A stretch of 64,000 bases of DNA, taken from NCBI GenBank assembly GCA_047609825.1, contig JBLFXJ010000001.1, forward strand, positions 29,137 to 93,136, given 5' to 3'. Numbering within the stretch: the first letter of the stretch is position 1; each line of letters starts with the position of its first letter. The DNA comes from GCA-2862545 sp047609825 (lineage in GTDB: Bacteria; Myxococcota_A; UBA796; GCA-2862545). A model generated the notes under the pieces. The model was not told the origin of the DNA, did not search any database, and saw only the letters and a list, made by a program, of their open reading frames with translations. Shown here one piece after another: positions 8,937 through 17,645 of the stretch. The translations under genes and the position numbers were made by a program.

Positions 8937-11507
8937 TTACGGCAGGCTCCGGCACACCCGGAATCCCACCCCCGGGTGACGATAATACGCCCGATCCTCC
9001 ACCCGCACGAAGCACCGCCCGGAGCGCTCGTGGGTGGGCCAGGCCCCGCCGCGGCCCACCACGATGGTGTCGTCGGCGAGCCGGCCGTCTGGCGGGGCGG
9101 GTGGGAGCACCCGACCGTCCTGCAGCGGGGGCCCGAGGGCATTCCACAGGTCGCCGGTCCAGTCTCGCACGTTGCCGGCCATGCCGCGCACGCCGTACAC
9201 GCTGCAGTCCAGCGGGAACATCTCGACGGTGCTCGGCGTGGAGCGGTGCTCCCAGGCGTCGCGGGTGTTGCTCCACGAGGCGTCGAGGTACGGCCCCATC
9301 GGGTAGTCGCGCCCGTCCACGCCCCGCGCGGCCTTCTCCCACTCGAGCTCTCCGGGGAGCCGCCATGGCAGCCCCGTGTCGGCGGCCAGGGCCTGCGCGA
9401 AGGCCCAGGCGCTGTACCAGTCCACGGCCAGCGCGGGGTGTCGTGGCTCGATCAGGTCGCCGTCGGGGTCGACGCCGGTCCGGAAGCCGCCGTCCGGGCC
9501 GCGGGGGAGCATCGGCACGCCCCCTTGGTCGGTTGGCTGGTGCCGGTCGGCCGCTTCGGCCTGGCCGCCGGCGCGCAGGCGGTTCAGCCAGGCCGCGTAG
9601 GTGTCCATGGTGACCGGGTGCCTACCGATGATGTACGGCTCGGCCCACAGCCACTGCAGCCGCATCGGCAGCACCACCTCGCGGTCCACGGTGCCGGCCA
9701 GGAACCACCCCGGTGGGATGTACACGTCGTCGTCGGCGAGGGCGGCGGGGATCGGTACCACGAACGGGTCGGCGGAGCCCGGGCGGATGCCGCTCCAGTG
9801 GGCCCCGCGCTCGAGGTACATCGGGTAGCGAACCTCGGGGCGGCCGGGCGCGTGCAGGGTGAGCAGCCAGCGTCCGTGGGGCACGGGGACGGCCCGCAGG
9901 GGGGTGGTGCCGAGCGACCGCTCGAACACGGGCTCGTAGCGGCGGCGGTGGAGCACGATGCGGTGCAGGCGCACCTCGCACGGCACCTCGGTGAGCAGGG
10001 TGACCGCGGCGGTGCCCTCCAGATAGGCCAGGTGGGAGCGTCGGTCGGGGTGATCCTGCGGCAGCTGCTGGGCATGGGTGCGCAGCAGCTCGGCGGTGCG
10101 CAGCGCGGTGCGGGGGTCGTCGTCACGCTCCGCCACCGCGTGGTCCCGAAGGTACTTGGCCGACAATGCGGCGTGGGCCTCGGACAGGTCGGGCACGAGC
10201 GCGATGCTCGCCCGTAGGTCCTGCTCGCGGCGAAGGGCCTCCAGATCGGCCTTCGCCTCCAAGGCGGCGGCCTCGGCCAGCGCCTCCCAATGGGGCAGCT
10301 TCAGCCCCTCGGGCTGCCAGGTGGGGATGGTGTCGAGGGCGGCGCGCGCGGCGTCCCGCACCTCGGCGGCCTTCGCCCGCAGCGTCTCCGGGTCGCGGGC
10401 CAGCGCACGCCGCATGCCAGCGAGGGCCCGGTCCCGATCCCGCTGCCCGTCGAGCCACGCCCGGAGCTCGGTGGCGAAGGCGCCCGCATCCGGTGGGCGG
10501 TCGGAGGGCGCGTGGGCCGTGGCCCGGTCCACCAGCTGGCGCAGGTCTTCGGGAACGAGGCCCGGCGGTGTGGCGGTGCCCCACTCGGGCCCGGAGGCGT
10601 GGGGCAGCAGCACCCGGGTGAGGATCTCGAAGGTGCCGCCGCTGTACGGAGGGCGGCCGGTGAGCACCTCGAACAGCACTGCACCGAGGGCATACACGTC
10701 GGAGTGCGGCCCCACGGTGTGTTGATCGCCGCGCGCCTGCTCTGGGGCCATGTACGCGGGCGTGCCGATCATCGCGCCCGCGGCCGTGCGTCGCGGGTCT
10801 GGCGACGGCGCGCCTCCGGAGGGGTCGTCGATCGTCCCGGGGGCGCGCGCCACCCCCCAGTCCACCACCACCACCTCACCGAACGCCCCCACCAGCAGGT
10901 TCGCCGGCTTCACGTCGCGGTGCACGATGCCCTTGGCGTGGGCGGCCGCCAGGGCCTCCGCCGCCCGGAGCACCACCTCCACGAGACGGCGCAGCGACCA
11001 GCCGTCCACATGGGTCCACCCGCCCGTCTCGCGCGACGCGGTGTGCACCACCACGATGCGGTCGCCGAGGGTGTCGCCCCGCACCTCCCGCATGGTAAAA
11101 TAGGGGCGTCCATCCGGCAGAGTTCCCAGCTCGTGCACGGGTACCACGCCCGGGTGCGCCACCATTCCGGAGAGCTGCGCCTCGGCGAGGAATCGGTGCC
11201 GTGGGGCCTGCTCCCGCATGATCTTCATCGCGACGTTGCGCCCGAGCACCGGGTCGCGTACGCGCCGCACCTCCCCCATGCCGCCCTTCCCGAGCAGCCC
11301 GAGGTCTTCATACCGGCCGATGCCCGGCAGCTCGGGCGGCGTCTCGGTGGGGGCCGTGTCGCCGATGTCCACCGTCGCGAAGGTGTGCTGAGCGCCATCG
11401 CGGGACAGCTCGGCCAGCGCGGCCTCCACGGCCGACCGCTGCGCATCATCCAGCGTGTCGTCGTGCAGTGCTGTGCGGAGGGCGGCGAGCAGGGGGTTCG
11501 TGTCCAT
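8937..11507 (-). CDS. Ser/Thr protein kinase fused to FGE/SUMF1-like domain
   Basis: An 856-residue protein read from the ATG at 11507; the open frame continues upstream over the opposite-strand gene and is not coding there. The kinase domain (about residues 60-345) has the Gly-rich loop LGKGGMGEV, Lys95 (VAMKIM), catalytic HRDVKPAN (His196-Asp198), DWG in place of DFG (Asp216) and the activation-segment end GTPAYMAPEQ. A helical region with charged residues follows (about 380-500). The C-terminal third (about 590-856) is a formylglycine-generating-enzyme/sulfatase-modifying-factor-like domain, with the marks WRLPGELEWEKAARG, GVRGMAGNVRDWTGDLW and GRGGAW. Such kinase-FGE fusions are common in Myxococcota and Planctomycetes. 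The FGE part is probably a binding fold here rather than a maturase. No transmembrane segment is evident, so the protein is probably cytosolic. Confidence 0.9.
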   Translation of the reverse strand: MDTNPLLAALRTALHDDTLDDAQRSAVEAALAELSRDGAQHTFATVDIGDTAPTETPPELPGIGRYEDLGLLGKGGMGEVRRVRDPVLGRNVAMKIMREQAPRHRFLAEAQLSGMVAHPGVVPVHELGTLPDGRPYFTMREVRGDTLGDRIVVVHTASRETGGWTHVDGWSLRRLVEVVLRAAEALAAAHAKGIVHRDVKPANLLVGAFGEVVVVDWGVARAPGTIDDPSGGAPSPDPRRTAAGAMIGTPAYMAPEQARGDQHTVGPHSDVYALGAVLFEVLTGRPPYSGGTFEILTRVLLPHASGPEWGTATPPGLVPEDLRQLVDRATAHAPSDRPPDAGAFATELRAWLDGQRDRDRALAGMRRALARDPETLRAKAAEVRDAARAALDTIPTWQPEGLKLPHWEALAEAAALEAKADLEALRREQDLRASIALVPDLSEAHAALSAKYLRDHAVAERDDDPRTALRTAELLRTHAQQLPQDHPDRRSHLAYLEGTAAVTLLTEVPCEVRLHRIVLHRRRYEPVFERSLGTTPLRAVPVPHGRWLLTLHAPGRPEVRYPMYLERGAHWSGIRPGSADPFVVPIPAALADDDVYIPPGWFLAGTVDREVVLPMRLQWLWAEPYIIGRHPVTMDTYAAWLNRLRAGGQAEAADRHQPTDQGGVPMLPRGPDGGFRTGVDPDGDLIEPRHPALAVDWYSAWAFAQALAADTGLPWRLPGELEWEKAARGVDGRDYPMGPYLDASWSNTRDAWEHRSTPSTVEMFPLDCSVYGVRGMAGNVRDWTGDLWNALGPPLQDGRVLPPAPPDGRLADDTIVVGRGGAWPTHERSGRCFVRVEDRAYYRHPGVGFRVCRSLP

Positions 11508-11603
11508 CGCTGGCTCGGTAGCCAGATCCCGGGGCTGCTGCACCGTCTCCACTTCGATGCAACAACGCCGCTCCCCGTGCGTAGAGGGTGCCGGAGGTGC
11601 CTG

Positions 11604-11927
11604 GTGTACGCGACCGATATGCTGGCGATGATCGCGATCTTCTCCACGCTCACGATGGTCATGATCATGACCGTCGGGGCTACGGCGATCGTGTTGAACA
11701 ACGCGCTGAAGCGCTACTTCGAGCTGCGCGAGCTGGAGCTGGAGCTGCGGCGGTGGGAGGGGGAGCGCCGGGTGGAGCAGGTGCGGATGTCGGCCTCGAT
11801 CCCCGCCTGGGTGAACCACGACGATCCCCTCGAGGTGTCGGCGTGGAACCGCGCGGTGGCCGAGACCTGGCGCACATCGGCCCGCTCGTCCCTGCCCATG
11901 TCTGCTCGGCGGTCGACCGAGGCGTGA
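11604..11927 (+). CDS. Small single-span membrane protein with coiled coil
   Basis: A 107-residue protein. The GTG at 11604 follows GGAGG at six bases; an ATG at 11619 is an alternative. One transmembrane helix covers about residues 6-31 (MLAMIAIFSTLTMVMIMTVG and following). A short charged coiled coil comes next (RYFELRELELELRRWEGERR), then a polar tail. The sequence composition resembles phage-shock PspB/PspC-type or signalling adaptor proteins, but no family can be named. It is divergent from the kinase gene and shares a 96-base promoter region with it, which suggests, without proof, a functional link. Confidence 0.65.
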   Translation: MYATDMLAMIAIFSTLTMVMIMTVGATAIVLNNALKRYFELRELELELRRWEGERRVEQVRMSASIPAWVNHDDPLEVSAWNRAVAETWRTSARSSLPMSARRSTEA

Positions 11928-12043
11928 GGCCGGCCCGCGCTCCGTGGGGGGCTCGGGCGGCACCCGGTTTCGCCTGAGCTTGACGGCGCACGGGCGAGCG
12001 ATCCGCTAGCATCGAGGACCGAGCTCCACCCAGGCGGTCGTCC

Positions 12044-13462
12044 GTGCGCACCCTCGTCCTGCTCCTCGTCGCCTGTGGCGGGTCCAAGTCCGGCGACACC
12101 AGCTTCACCACCACCACGGTGGTCGACACGGCGTGGGTACCCCCCGGCTGCGGCGACGGCGAGCTCGGCGCGGGCGAGCAGTGCGACGACGGCGGGGCGA
12201 ACTCGAACACCACGCCCAACGCCTGCCGCGCAGACTGCACCCTGCCCGCATGCGGCGACCAGATCGTGGACGATGGCGAGGCGTGCGACGACGGCGCCCA
12301 GCTCGGCGGCGATGGCTGCGATCCGCTGTGCCGAACCGAAGATGGCCCGGGCGAGGTCGAGCTGAACGACGTGCCGGAGGCCGCAGACCCCCTGCCCGAT
12401 GGCGGCATCTTCGGCAGCCTGTCGGAAGACGACGTGGACTGCTTCTCCATCGCCGTGCCGGAGTGCGGAGCGGTGAGTGCCGCGCTCGACGATGGCTACG
12501 GAGCGTGCACCCCACCAGCGACCGTGGCGCTGCATGCGCCCGATTCGATCCAGGTGGCCACCGGCTCCACCGAAGCCGATGGCTGCGCCCGGCTCGATCC
12601 AGCCGAGGCCTCGGGTGCCCGGTGGCTCGGTGCGGGCACCTACAGCGTGTGTGTCTCGGGGCTGATCGGCGCACCGGTGCCCGGGTACCGGCTGACCGCC
12701 GCGATCGTCGACAGCCTCTCCCTCGGCGTGCCGCTGCCGGACGACCAGGACGGCGACGGGGTGCCGGCCCAGTGCGACGACGACGACGACGGCGACGGCG
12801 TGCTCGACGTGGACGACAACTGCCCCGACCTGCCCAACGGCGACGACGCGGTGAGCCCGACCACCGAGCACGACGGGTTCATCCGACACTGGCTCACCAT
12901 CGGACCGTTCGAGGGGCTCAGCAGCCCTGAAGAGTGCCTGCCGAGCGTCGAGGCGCTGGTGGGCGGGGACGATGACGGTACCGCGGCCCCGGCGCTGGGA
13001 GACGCCGTGGGCGACCTGGTGTGGGTCACGACCATCAGCGACGACAACCGGCTCGACTTCGTGCGGCCGTATGCGTTCGTGGACGCCCCCCGCGAGGCCT
13101 ACGCCGCGGTGTACGTGTATGCCGAGGACATCCGCGACCTCACCCTCGCCCTTGGTCCCGACGATGGGGCCCGGGCGTGGCTCAACGGCGAAGAGGTGCT
13201 CACCGTCACCGGCTGCCAGGGCACCAACGTCGACCAGTTCACCGCCGACGTCACGCTGATGGGCGGCTGGAACCGACTGCTTCTGAAGGTGTTCGACCAG
13301 GGCGGCGGCTGGGGCACCTTCGCCCGATTCAAGGACGGCGACACCCCGATCACCGACCTCGAGCTCAGCCTCGACCCCACGGGACCCTGGGTGCCCGGCC
13401 AGTCGGACCTCGACGGCGACGGCGTGGGCGACGTGTGCGACGACACGCCCCTGGGCGGCTGA
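12044..13462 (+). CDS. Cys-rich lipoprotein with calcium-binding repeats
   Basis: A 472-residue lipoprotein with GTG start and signal MRTLVLLLVAC (lipobox Cys at residue 11). Residues about 35-105 hold two DUF4215/myxococcus Cys-rich repeats (CGDGELGAGEQCDDGG, CGDQIVDDGEACDDGAQLGG with DGCDPLC). Next is a domain of about 110 residues, ELNDVPEAADPLPDG through YSVCVSG, resembling the bacterial pre-peptidase C-terminal (PPC) beta-sandwich. At about 234-265 is a thrombospondin-type-3 calcium repeat (DQDGDGVPAQCDDDDDGDG). The last 190 residues contain a beta-rich domain of PA14/NPCBM-like appearance with WLNGEEVLTVTG and GGWNRLLLKVFDQGG, and a final DLDGDGVGDVCDD motif. Probably exposed on the outer membrane. 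No active site was recognised. Confidence 0.8.
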   Translation: MRTLVLLLVACGGSKSGDTSFTTTTVVDTAWVPPGCGDGELGAGEQCDDGGANSNTTPNACRADCTLPACGDQIVDDGEACDDGAQLGGDGCDPLCRTEDGPGEVELNDVPEAADPLPDGGIFGSLSEDDVDCFSIAVPECGAVSAALDDGYGACTPPATVALHAPDSIQVATGSTEADGCARLDPAEASGARWLGAGTYSVCVSGLIGAPVPGYRLTAAIVDSLSLGVPLPDDQDGDGVPAQCDDDDDGDGVLDVDDNCPDLPNGDDAVSPTTEHDGFIRHWLTIGPFEGLSSPEECLPSVEALVGGDDDGTAAPALGDAVGDLVWVTTISDDNRLDFVRPYAFVDAPREAYAAVYVYAEDIRDLTLALGPDDGARAWLNGEEVLTVTGCQGTNVDQFTADVTLMGGWNRLLLKVFDQGGGWGTFARFKDGDTPITDLELSLDPTGPWVPGQSDLDGDGVGDVCDDTPLGG

Positions 13463-13504
13463 CAGCGCACGACGGCGGGATACACCGGGGCGCCGGAGGC
13501 GATC

Positions 13505-14281
13505 GTGCTCGGCTGGCTGCGGATGCTCACTCTGGACGCGTGGAATGACCTGCTCCGGGCCAACCCGCCCGACCCAGAGCCGGCGCCCGCCGAGACCTAC
13601 AAGGTGCTCGGCTTGTACCTGGTGGTGGGCCTGGTGCTGTGGTTCAACCGGTTCTTCTCGTGGGAGAGCTTCGACCTGATCGGTCTCGAACCTGCGGAGT
13701 ACCCCAAGTACTGGAACCGCATCTGGTGGGCGAGTGCTGTGTCGTTCGCCTACTTCGTGCCGCCGGCGCTGTACGTGAAGCTGGTGCTGCGCGAGCGCCT
13801 TCGCGACTACGGCTTCTCGCTCGACGGGCTGCGCTCGCACCTGCCGCTGTACCTGTTCTTCTTCGGCCTGGTGTTGCCGTTCGTGGTGTTGCTCTCGGGT
13901 ACCGACCACTTCCTGCGCGCCTACCCGCTGGCCAAGGCCGCGGGCGCCACCTGGACCATGCTGATCGTCTGGGAGCTGGTCTACGCCCTGCAGTTCATCA
14001 CGCTCGAGTTCTTCTTCCGCGGGTTCATGATCTTCGGCCCACGGCGCACTCTGGGCGCGTGGGTGGTGCCGATGATGGCTGTGCCGTACCTGATGCTGCA
14101 CTTCCAGAAGCCCGGGCTGGAGGCGCTGGGCTCGATCATCGCCGGCATGGCGCTGGGCATGGTGGCGCTGCACACCCGGTCGATCTACGCCGGCATGGTG
14201 ATCCACATCGCCGTCGCCTGGTCGATGGACCTGCTCGCATTGACCCACAAGGGGGAGCTCGCCCGGCTGCTCGGCCCGTGA
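13505..14281 (+). CDS. CPBP-family intramembrane protease homologue (altered first motif)
   Basis: A 258-residue polytopic membrane protein with GTG start five bases after GGAGG. The C-terminal half is the CPBP/CAAX-protease (ABI) domain. Motif 1 reads LEFFFRG where the family usually has EExxxR, so the first Glu is replaced by Leu while the second Glu and the Arg remain. Motif 2 is PYLMLHF (aromatic-xxx-His), and a third His lies in GMVIHIAVAW. CPBP proteins are membrane-embedded Glu-dependent peptidases; loss of the first Glu may alter or abolish hydrolysis. The stop codon overlaps the GTG of the phospholipase D gene (GTGA), so the two are translated together. Confidence 0.8.
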   Translation: MLGWLRMLTLDAWNDLLRANPPDPEPAPAETYKVLGLYLVVGLVLWFNRFFSWESFDLIGLEPAEYPKYWNRIWWASAVSFAYFVPPALYVKLVLRERLRDYGFSLDGLRSHLPLYLFFFGLVLPFVVLLSGTDHFLRAYPLAKAAGATWTMLIVWELVYALQFITLEFFFRGFMIFGPRRTLGAWVVPMMAVPYLMLHFQKPGLEALGSIIAGMALGMVALHTRSIYAGMVIHIAVAWSMDLLALTHKGELARLLGP

Positions 14282-16056
14282 AGCTGCTCGACCTGCACGT
14301 GCGGTTCGTGGTGTGGAGCTCCACGGCTGGGGCCTATGTCGGGGTGCCGGGGCTCACCGTGCACGCCATGGACCGCGACCTGGGGCCCGACGACCAGCTC
14401 GCCACCGAGACCACTGACCGCAATGGCCGGGCCCACCTCCTGGCCGCGCCACGGGGGCTGGAGCGTCGGCCCGATGTGTACTTCGTCACGGAGCTTCCAG
14501 ACGACCGCGGCGTGCTCGACCACGTCAGCGGCGAGCGGGTGCGCGCGGCGGACCAGGGCACGGCGGTGCCCGATCGGTGGTCGTCGGCCGACGCGTTCGT
14601 GCTCGAGGCGCCCGACCGTCAGGGGTATTGGCCGGACCTCGGGCACGATCTGGGGACCGGGAGCTCGCCGATCACGTTCGCCCTCGGCCTACATCCGCCG
14701 CCGGCGCGGCACGGAAACCTCGCCTTCCCACTGATCGACGGCAACACCCTGCTCCCGCGCCTCGTCGACGTGCTCCGCTCGGCCCGCCACACGATCCACG
14801 TGCAGGTGATGTTGTTCTTCGACGACGCCGTTGGCCGGCAGCTCCGGGACCTGCTGGTGGAGCGGGCTCGGGCCGGTGTCCGGGTGCGCGTGATGGTGGA
14901 CCTGCGCACCACCCGCACGAGCTTCGCGCTGTACGCGCTGCAGCGCATCTGGGCCACCACTTTGCTCAACCTGGAACCGGAGACCCGGCGGGCGCTGGTG
15001 GACCGGCTCCGGCAGCTGATCGACGAGGAACGCGTGCGCGGGGATGTGTCCGACCTGCGCGCGGCCCTCGATGCCGCGCCGAACACCACCTGGGTGGACG
15101 CCAGCTTCCCGTACCTCCAGCTCGACCCTCGCCCCGATGAGGACTGGCCCGAGGCCTACCAGGTGCTCGACGAGCACCTCCCGTTCTTCACGGTGGGCCG
15201 CATCGACCACCGCAAGATGATCATCGTCGACGGCCGCATCGCCCTGCTCGGTGGCCAGAACATCGGTCGGGAGTACCTGTATGTCGACCCCATCGACCCC
15301 GCGGTCGACGCCGCCGACGAGCCGTGGAGCCGGTGGCATGACGTGTTCGTCGAACTGCGCGGCCCCGTGGTGCGCGACGTGCAGTGGCTGTTCCGCGAGC
15401 GGTGGGTGGCCGAGGGCGGTGATGCGTTCGACATGGGCCCCCGCGACCTCGGCCGCGGCCTCGACCCCGATCACCCCACCTTCCCCGCGCTCCGCCGGTT
15501 CCGGGGGGGCATCCCCGTGCGGATCCTCGCCACCACCCCCGGCGTAGAGCATCAGATCGAGGCCGAATACCTCGCCCGGATCGACGGCGCGCAGCGGTCG
15601 ATCTGGATCGAGAACCCGTACCTGGCGGGCCCAGCCCTCACCGCCCACCTCACCGCCGCCGTGGCCCGCGGAGTGCGCGTGGTGCTGGTGGTTCCGGGCC
15701 ACCACAACGACGCGTGGGAGTTCCTGTACCTGGCCCGCATGCGCTACCCTGAGTGGATCCGCGCCGGCATCGAGCTGTACGAGTACGGCCACCACATGAC
15801 CCATGCGAAGGTGGCGGTGATCGACGACGTGGCGATCATCGGCTCCGCCAACCTGAACAACTCGAGCTTCTTCCGCCACTACGAGGTGGTCGCCGTGGTG
15901 GAGGACGCCCGCTGGGCGGCCCGGTTCCGACGCGACCTGTTCGAGCACGACCTGGCGTCCTGCCGACGGATTACGGCCGATGAGGTGCCGCCTCTGGCCG
16001 ACCTCACCCTGGCCGCCCGCACCTACCTCCGCACCGTGGTCGACCGCCGCTTCTGA
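14278..16056 (+). CDS. Phospholipase D / cardiolipin synthase family protein
   Basis: A 592-residue protein starting at the GTG that overlaps the upstream stop. The first 125 residues form a beta-rich domain of transthyretin-like or C2-like look (VPGLTVHAMDRDLGPDD, TETTDRNGRAHLLAAP). Two PLD catalytic motifs follow: HRKMIIVDGRIALLGGQN with His311, and HAKVAVIDDVAIIGSANLN with His509. Both have the conserved His, Lys and Asp, so the protein should be active as a phosphatidyltransferase or phosphodiesterase. Cardiolipin synthases usually carry N-terminal transmembrane helices; these are absent here, which favours a soluble or peripheral PLD acting on membrane lipids. It is part of the 13505-17074 operon. 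Confidence 0.88.
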   Translation: MKLLDLHVRFVVWSSTAGAYVGVPGLTVHAMDRDLGPDDQLATETTDRNGRAHLLAAPRGLERRPDVYFVTELPDDRGVLDHVSGERVRAADQGTAVPDRWSSADAFVLEAPDRQGYWPDLGHDLGTGSSPITFALGLHPPPARHGNLAFPLIDGNTLLPRLVDVLRSARHTIHVQVMLFFDDAVGRQLRDLLVERARAGVRVRVMVDLRTTRTSFALYALQRIWATTLLNLEPETRRALVDRLRQLIDEERVRGDVSDLRAALDAAPNTTWVDASFPYLQLDPRPDEDWPEAYQVLDEHLPFFTVGRIDHRKMIIVDGRIALLGGQNIGREYLYVDPIDPAVDAADEPWSRWHDVFVELRGPVVRDVQWLFRERWVAEGGDAFDMGPRDLGRGLDPDHPTFPALRRFRGGIPVRILATTPGVEHQIEAEYLARIDGAQRSIWIENPYLAGPALTAHLTAAVARGVRVVLVVPGHHNDAWEFLYLARMRYPEWIRAGIELYEYGHHMTHAKVAVIDDVAIIGSANLNNSSFFRHYEVVAVVEDARWAARFRRDLFEHDLASCRRITADEVPPLADLTLAARTYLRTVVDRRF

Positions 16057-16063
16057 GGGTCCG

Positions 16064-17074
16064 ATGCTGCCTGCCCTGTCCCTGTGGTCTCTCGCCGATG
16101 CCGTGGCGTCGCCCCTGGCGGACGGAGGACTGATCAACGAGACTTTCGCCGTGGACGTGGGCAGCGCGCGGGTCGGCTACCTCCAGCGCCTGAACACCGG
16201 CATCTTCGTGCCCGAGGTGCACCACGACATCGAGGCGGTCACCACCCACCTGGCGGCCGTCGGGGTCTCCACCCCGCGCATCCTTCGCACCGCCGCCGGC
16301 GCGCTGTGGCACACCGACCCCGGGGGTGGCGTGTGGCGACTGCTAACGCCGGTGGGCGACCGCACGGTGCACAGCCTGGAGGACCCGGCGGACGCGCGCT
16401 CTGCCGGCGCCCTGGTGGCCCGGTGGCACGCTGCGCTGGGCGACCTCGAGTGGGAGTTTCACAGTGTGCGGGCGGGCGCCCACGACACCGACGCCCACCT
16501 GGCCGGTCTGGTCGCTGCGGTGGAGGCGCACCCCGACCACCGTCTCGCGCCCGCCGTGGCGCCGCTGGCGGCCCGCATCGCCGAAGGGTGGCGCACCTGG
16601 AACGGCCCCACAGAGCTCCCTGCGCGGGTGATCCATGGCGACCTGAAGGTGAGCAACATCCGGTTCATCGGCTCGGCGGCACACGCCCTGATCGACCTCG
16701 ACACCTGCGCCTGGGGCACTCTCGATATCGAGCTGGGCGATGCGCTCCGCTCGTGGTGCAACCCCGCCTCCGAGGACGTGGAGGCGCCCACGTGGCGACT
16801 CGACATCTTCTCTGCCGCCATGCACGGCTACGCCTCCCACAGCGCGCTGTCGGCGGAGGAGTGGAGCGCTGTGGTCCCCGGATGTGAGCGCATCTGCTGG
16901 GAGCTGGCGGCCCGGTTCGCCCGCGACGCCCTGGAAGAGCGGTACTTCGGGTGGAATCCGCGGTTCGGAGGTCGGGGCGAGCACAACCTGCTCCGCGCGC
17001 GTGGCCAGGCGGCCCTCGCGGCGAGCGTTCGTCAGCAGCGCGGTGCGGCCGAGGCCATCCTGCGCGCCCTGTAG
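16064..17074 (+). CDS. APH-like small-molecule kinase
   Basis: A 336-residue protein of the aminoglycoside phosphotransferase/choline kinase fold. Key marks are the catalytic HGDLKVSNIRF (the HxDxxxxN loop, about residues 188-198) and the metal-binding LIDLDTCAWG segment (about 208-217). The ATG at 16064 lies seven bases after the PLD stop codon; the in-frame upstream extension overlaps the PLD gene and is rejected. Many environmental members phosphorylate homoserine, choline, N-acetylhexosamine or sugars rather than drugs; the N-terminal segment (GGLINETFAVDV, YLQRLNTGIF) resembles the N-acetylhexosamine kinase and mucin-desulfating-kinase group. It may phosphorylate a sugar or lipid headgroup linked to the PLD, which is inference from the operon. 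Confidence 0.8.
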   Translation: MLPALSLWSLADAVASPLADGGLINETFAVDVGSARVGYLQRLNTGIFVPEVHHDIEAVTTHLAAVGVSTPRILRTAAGALWHTDPGGGVWRLLTPVGDRTVHSLEDPADARSAGALVARWHAALGDLEWEFHSVRAGAHDTDAHLAGLVAAVEAHPDHRLAPAVAPLAARIAEGWRTWNGPTELPARVIHGDLKVSNIRFIGSAAHALIDLDTCAWGTLDIELGDALRSWCNPASEDVEAPTWRLDIFSAAMHGYASHSALSAEEWSAVVPGCERICWELAARFARDALEERYFGWNPRFGGRGEHNLLRARGQAALAASVRQQRGAAEAILRAL

Positions 17075-17081
17075 CGGGCGG

Positions 17082-17645
17082 CTACGGCCGGACGCGCAGC
17101 AGCTTCTCCAGCGACTCACCGAGCAGTGCGTCCATGCTGCCGGGGTCCTTGAGCAGCAGCCCATCCACCGCATAGATGACGGTGTAGCGATCCTTCGAGG
17201 CGATGCACAGGGTGCCCGTGGGCTCGCCCGTGTTGCGCTTCTTCACCAGGTAGCACAGGTTCACCTCGCCCCAGCCCAGGGGGGACGGCTCGATGGGCAC
17301 CCGCTCCCAGTCGAAGCTCCGGGTGAACAGCTTCACGCCGAGCTCGAGGTCTGCTACGTCGTGGGCCTGGCTGGGGCGCATGTAGTTCACGAGCACGTTG
17401 TGGTGCAGCGAGTCCACCTGGCCGTCTCGGTCCTTGGGTGTGTACGAGTACAGGATGTCGAGGGTGCCATCCGCGAGGCGAGAGGACGTGACGGTCTCGG
17501 CCTCCCGATCCCACGCGAGCCCCTCGAGGCGAGAGGCCAGCTGCGGCATGCCCACGAGCAGGCCGCGGTGCTCGGCGGTGACCGTGAGCGCCTCGGGAAC
17601 AGGGTCGGCGGCGAAGGCCGCAGCGAGCATCCACCACATTGGCAT
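17082..17645 (-). CDS. Secreted protein of unknown function
   Basis: A 187-residue protein. The ATG at 17645 shares one base with the stop codon of the upstream lipoprotein gene (TGATG); a second ATG at 17639 is also possible. A short signal peptide (MPMWWMLAAAFA, cleavage before ADP) precedes a soluble domain with no recognised motif. Conserved-looking segments are SYTPKDRDGQVDSL and GEVNLCYLVKKRNTGEPTG, with CIASKDRYTVIYAVDGLLL near the C-terminus. Two Cys residues could form one disulfide. It is translationally coupled to the lipoprotein, so the two may work together in the periplasm. It converges on the APH-like gene with only seven bases between stops. Confidence 0.65.
   Translation of the reverse strand: MPMWWMLAAAFAADPVPEALTVTAEHRGLLVGMPQLASRLEGLAWDREAETVTSSRLADGTLDILYSYTPKDRDGQVDSLHHNVLVNYMRPSQAHDVADLELGVKLFTRSFDWERVPIEPSPLGWGEVNLCYLVKKRNTGEPTGTLCIASKDRYTVIYAVDGLLLKDPGSMDALLGESLEKLLRVRP

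Noticed and set aside
11714..14248. An 844-codon minus-strand frame over the Cys-rich lipoprotein and CPBP genes
   Set aside because: The plus-strand genes have signal peptide, domain and motif evidence; the minus frame has a His/Arg-rich shadow composition.
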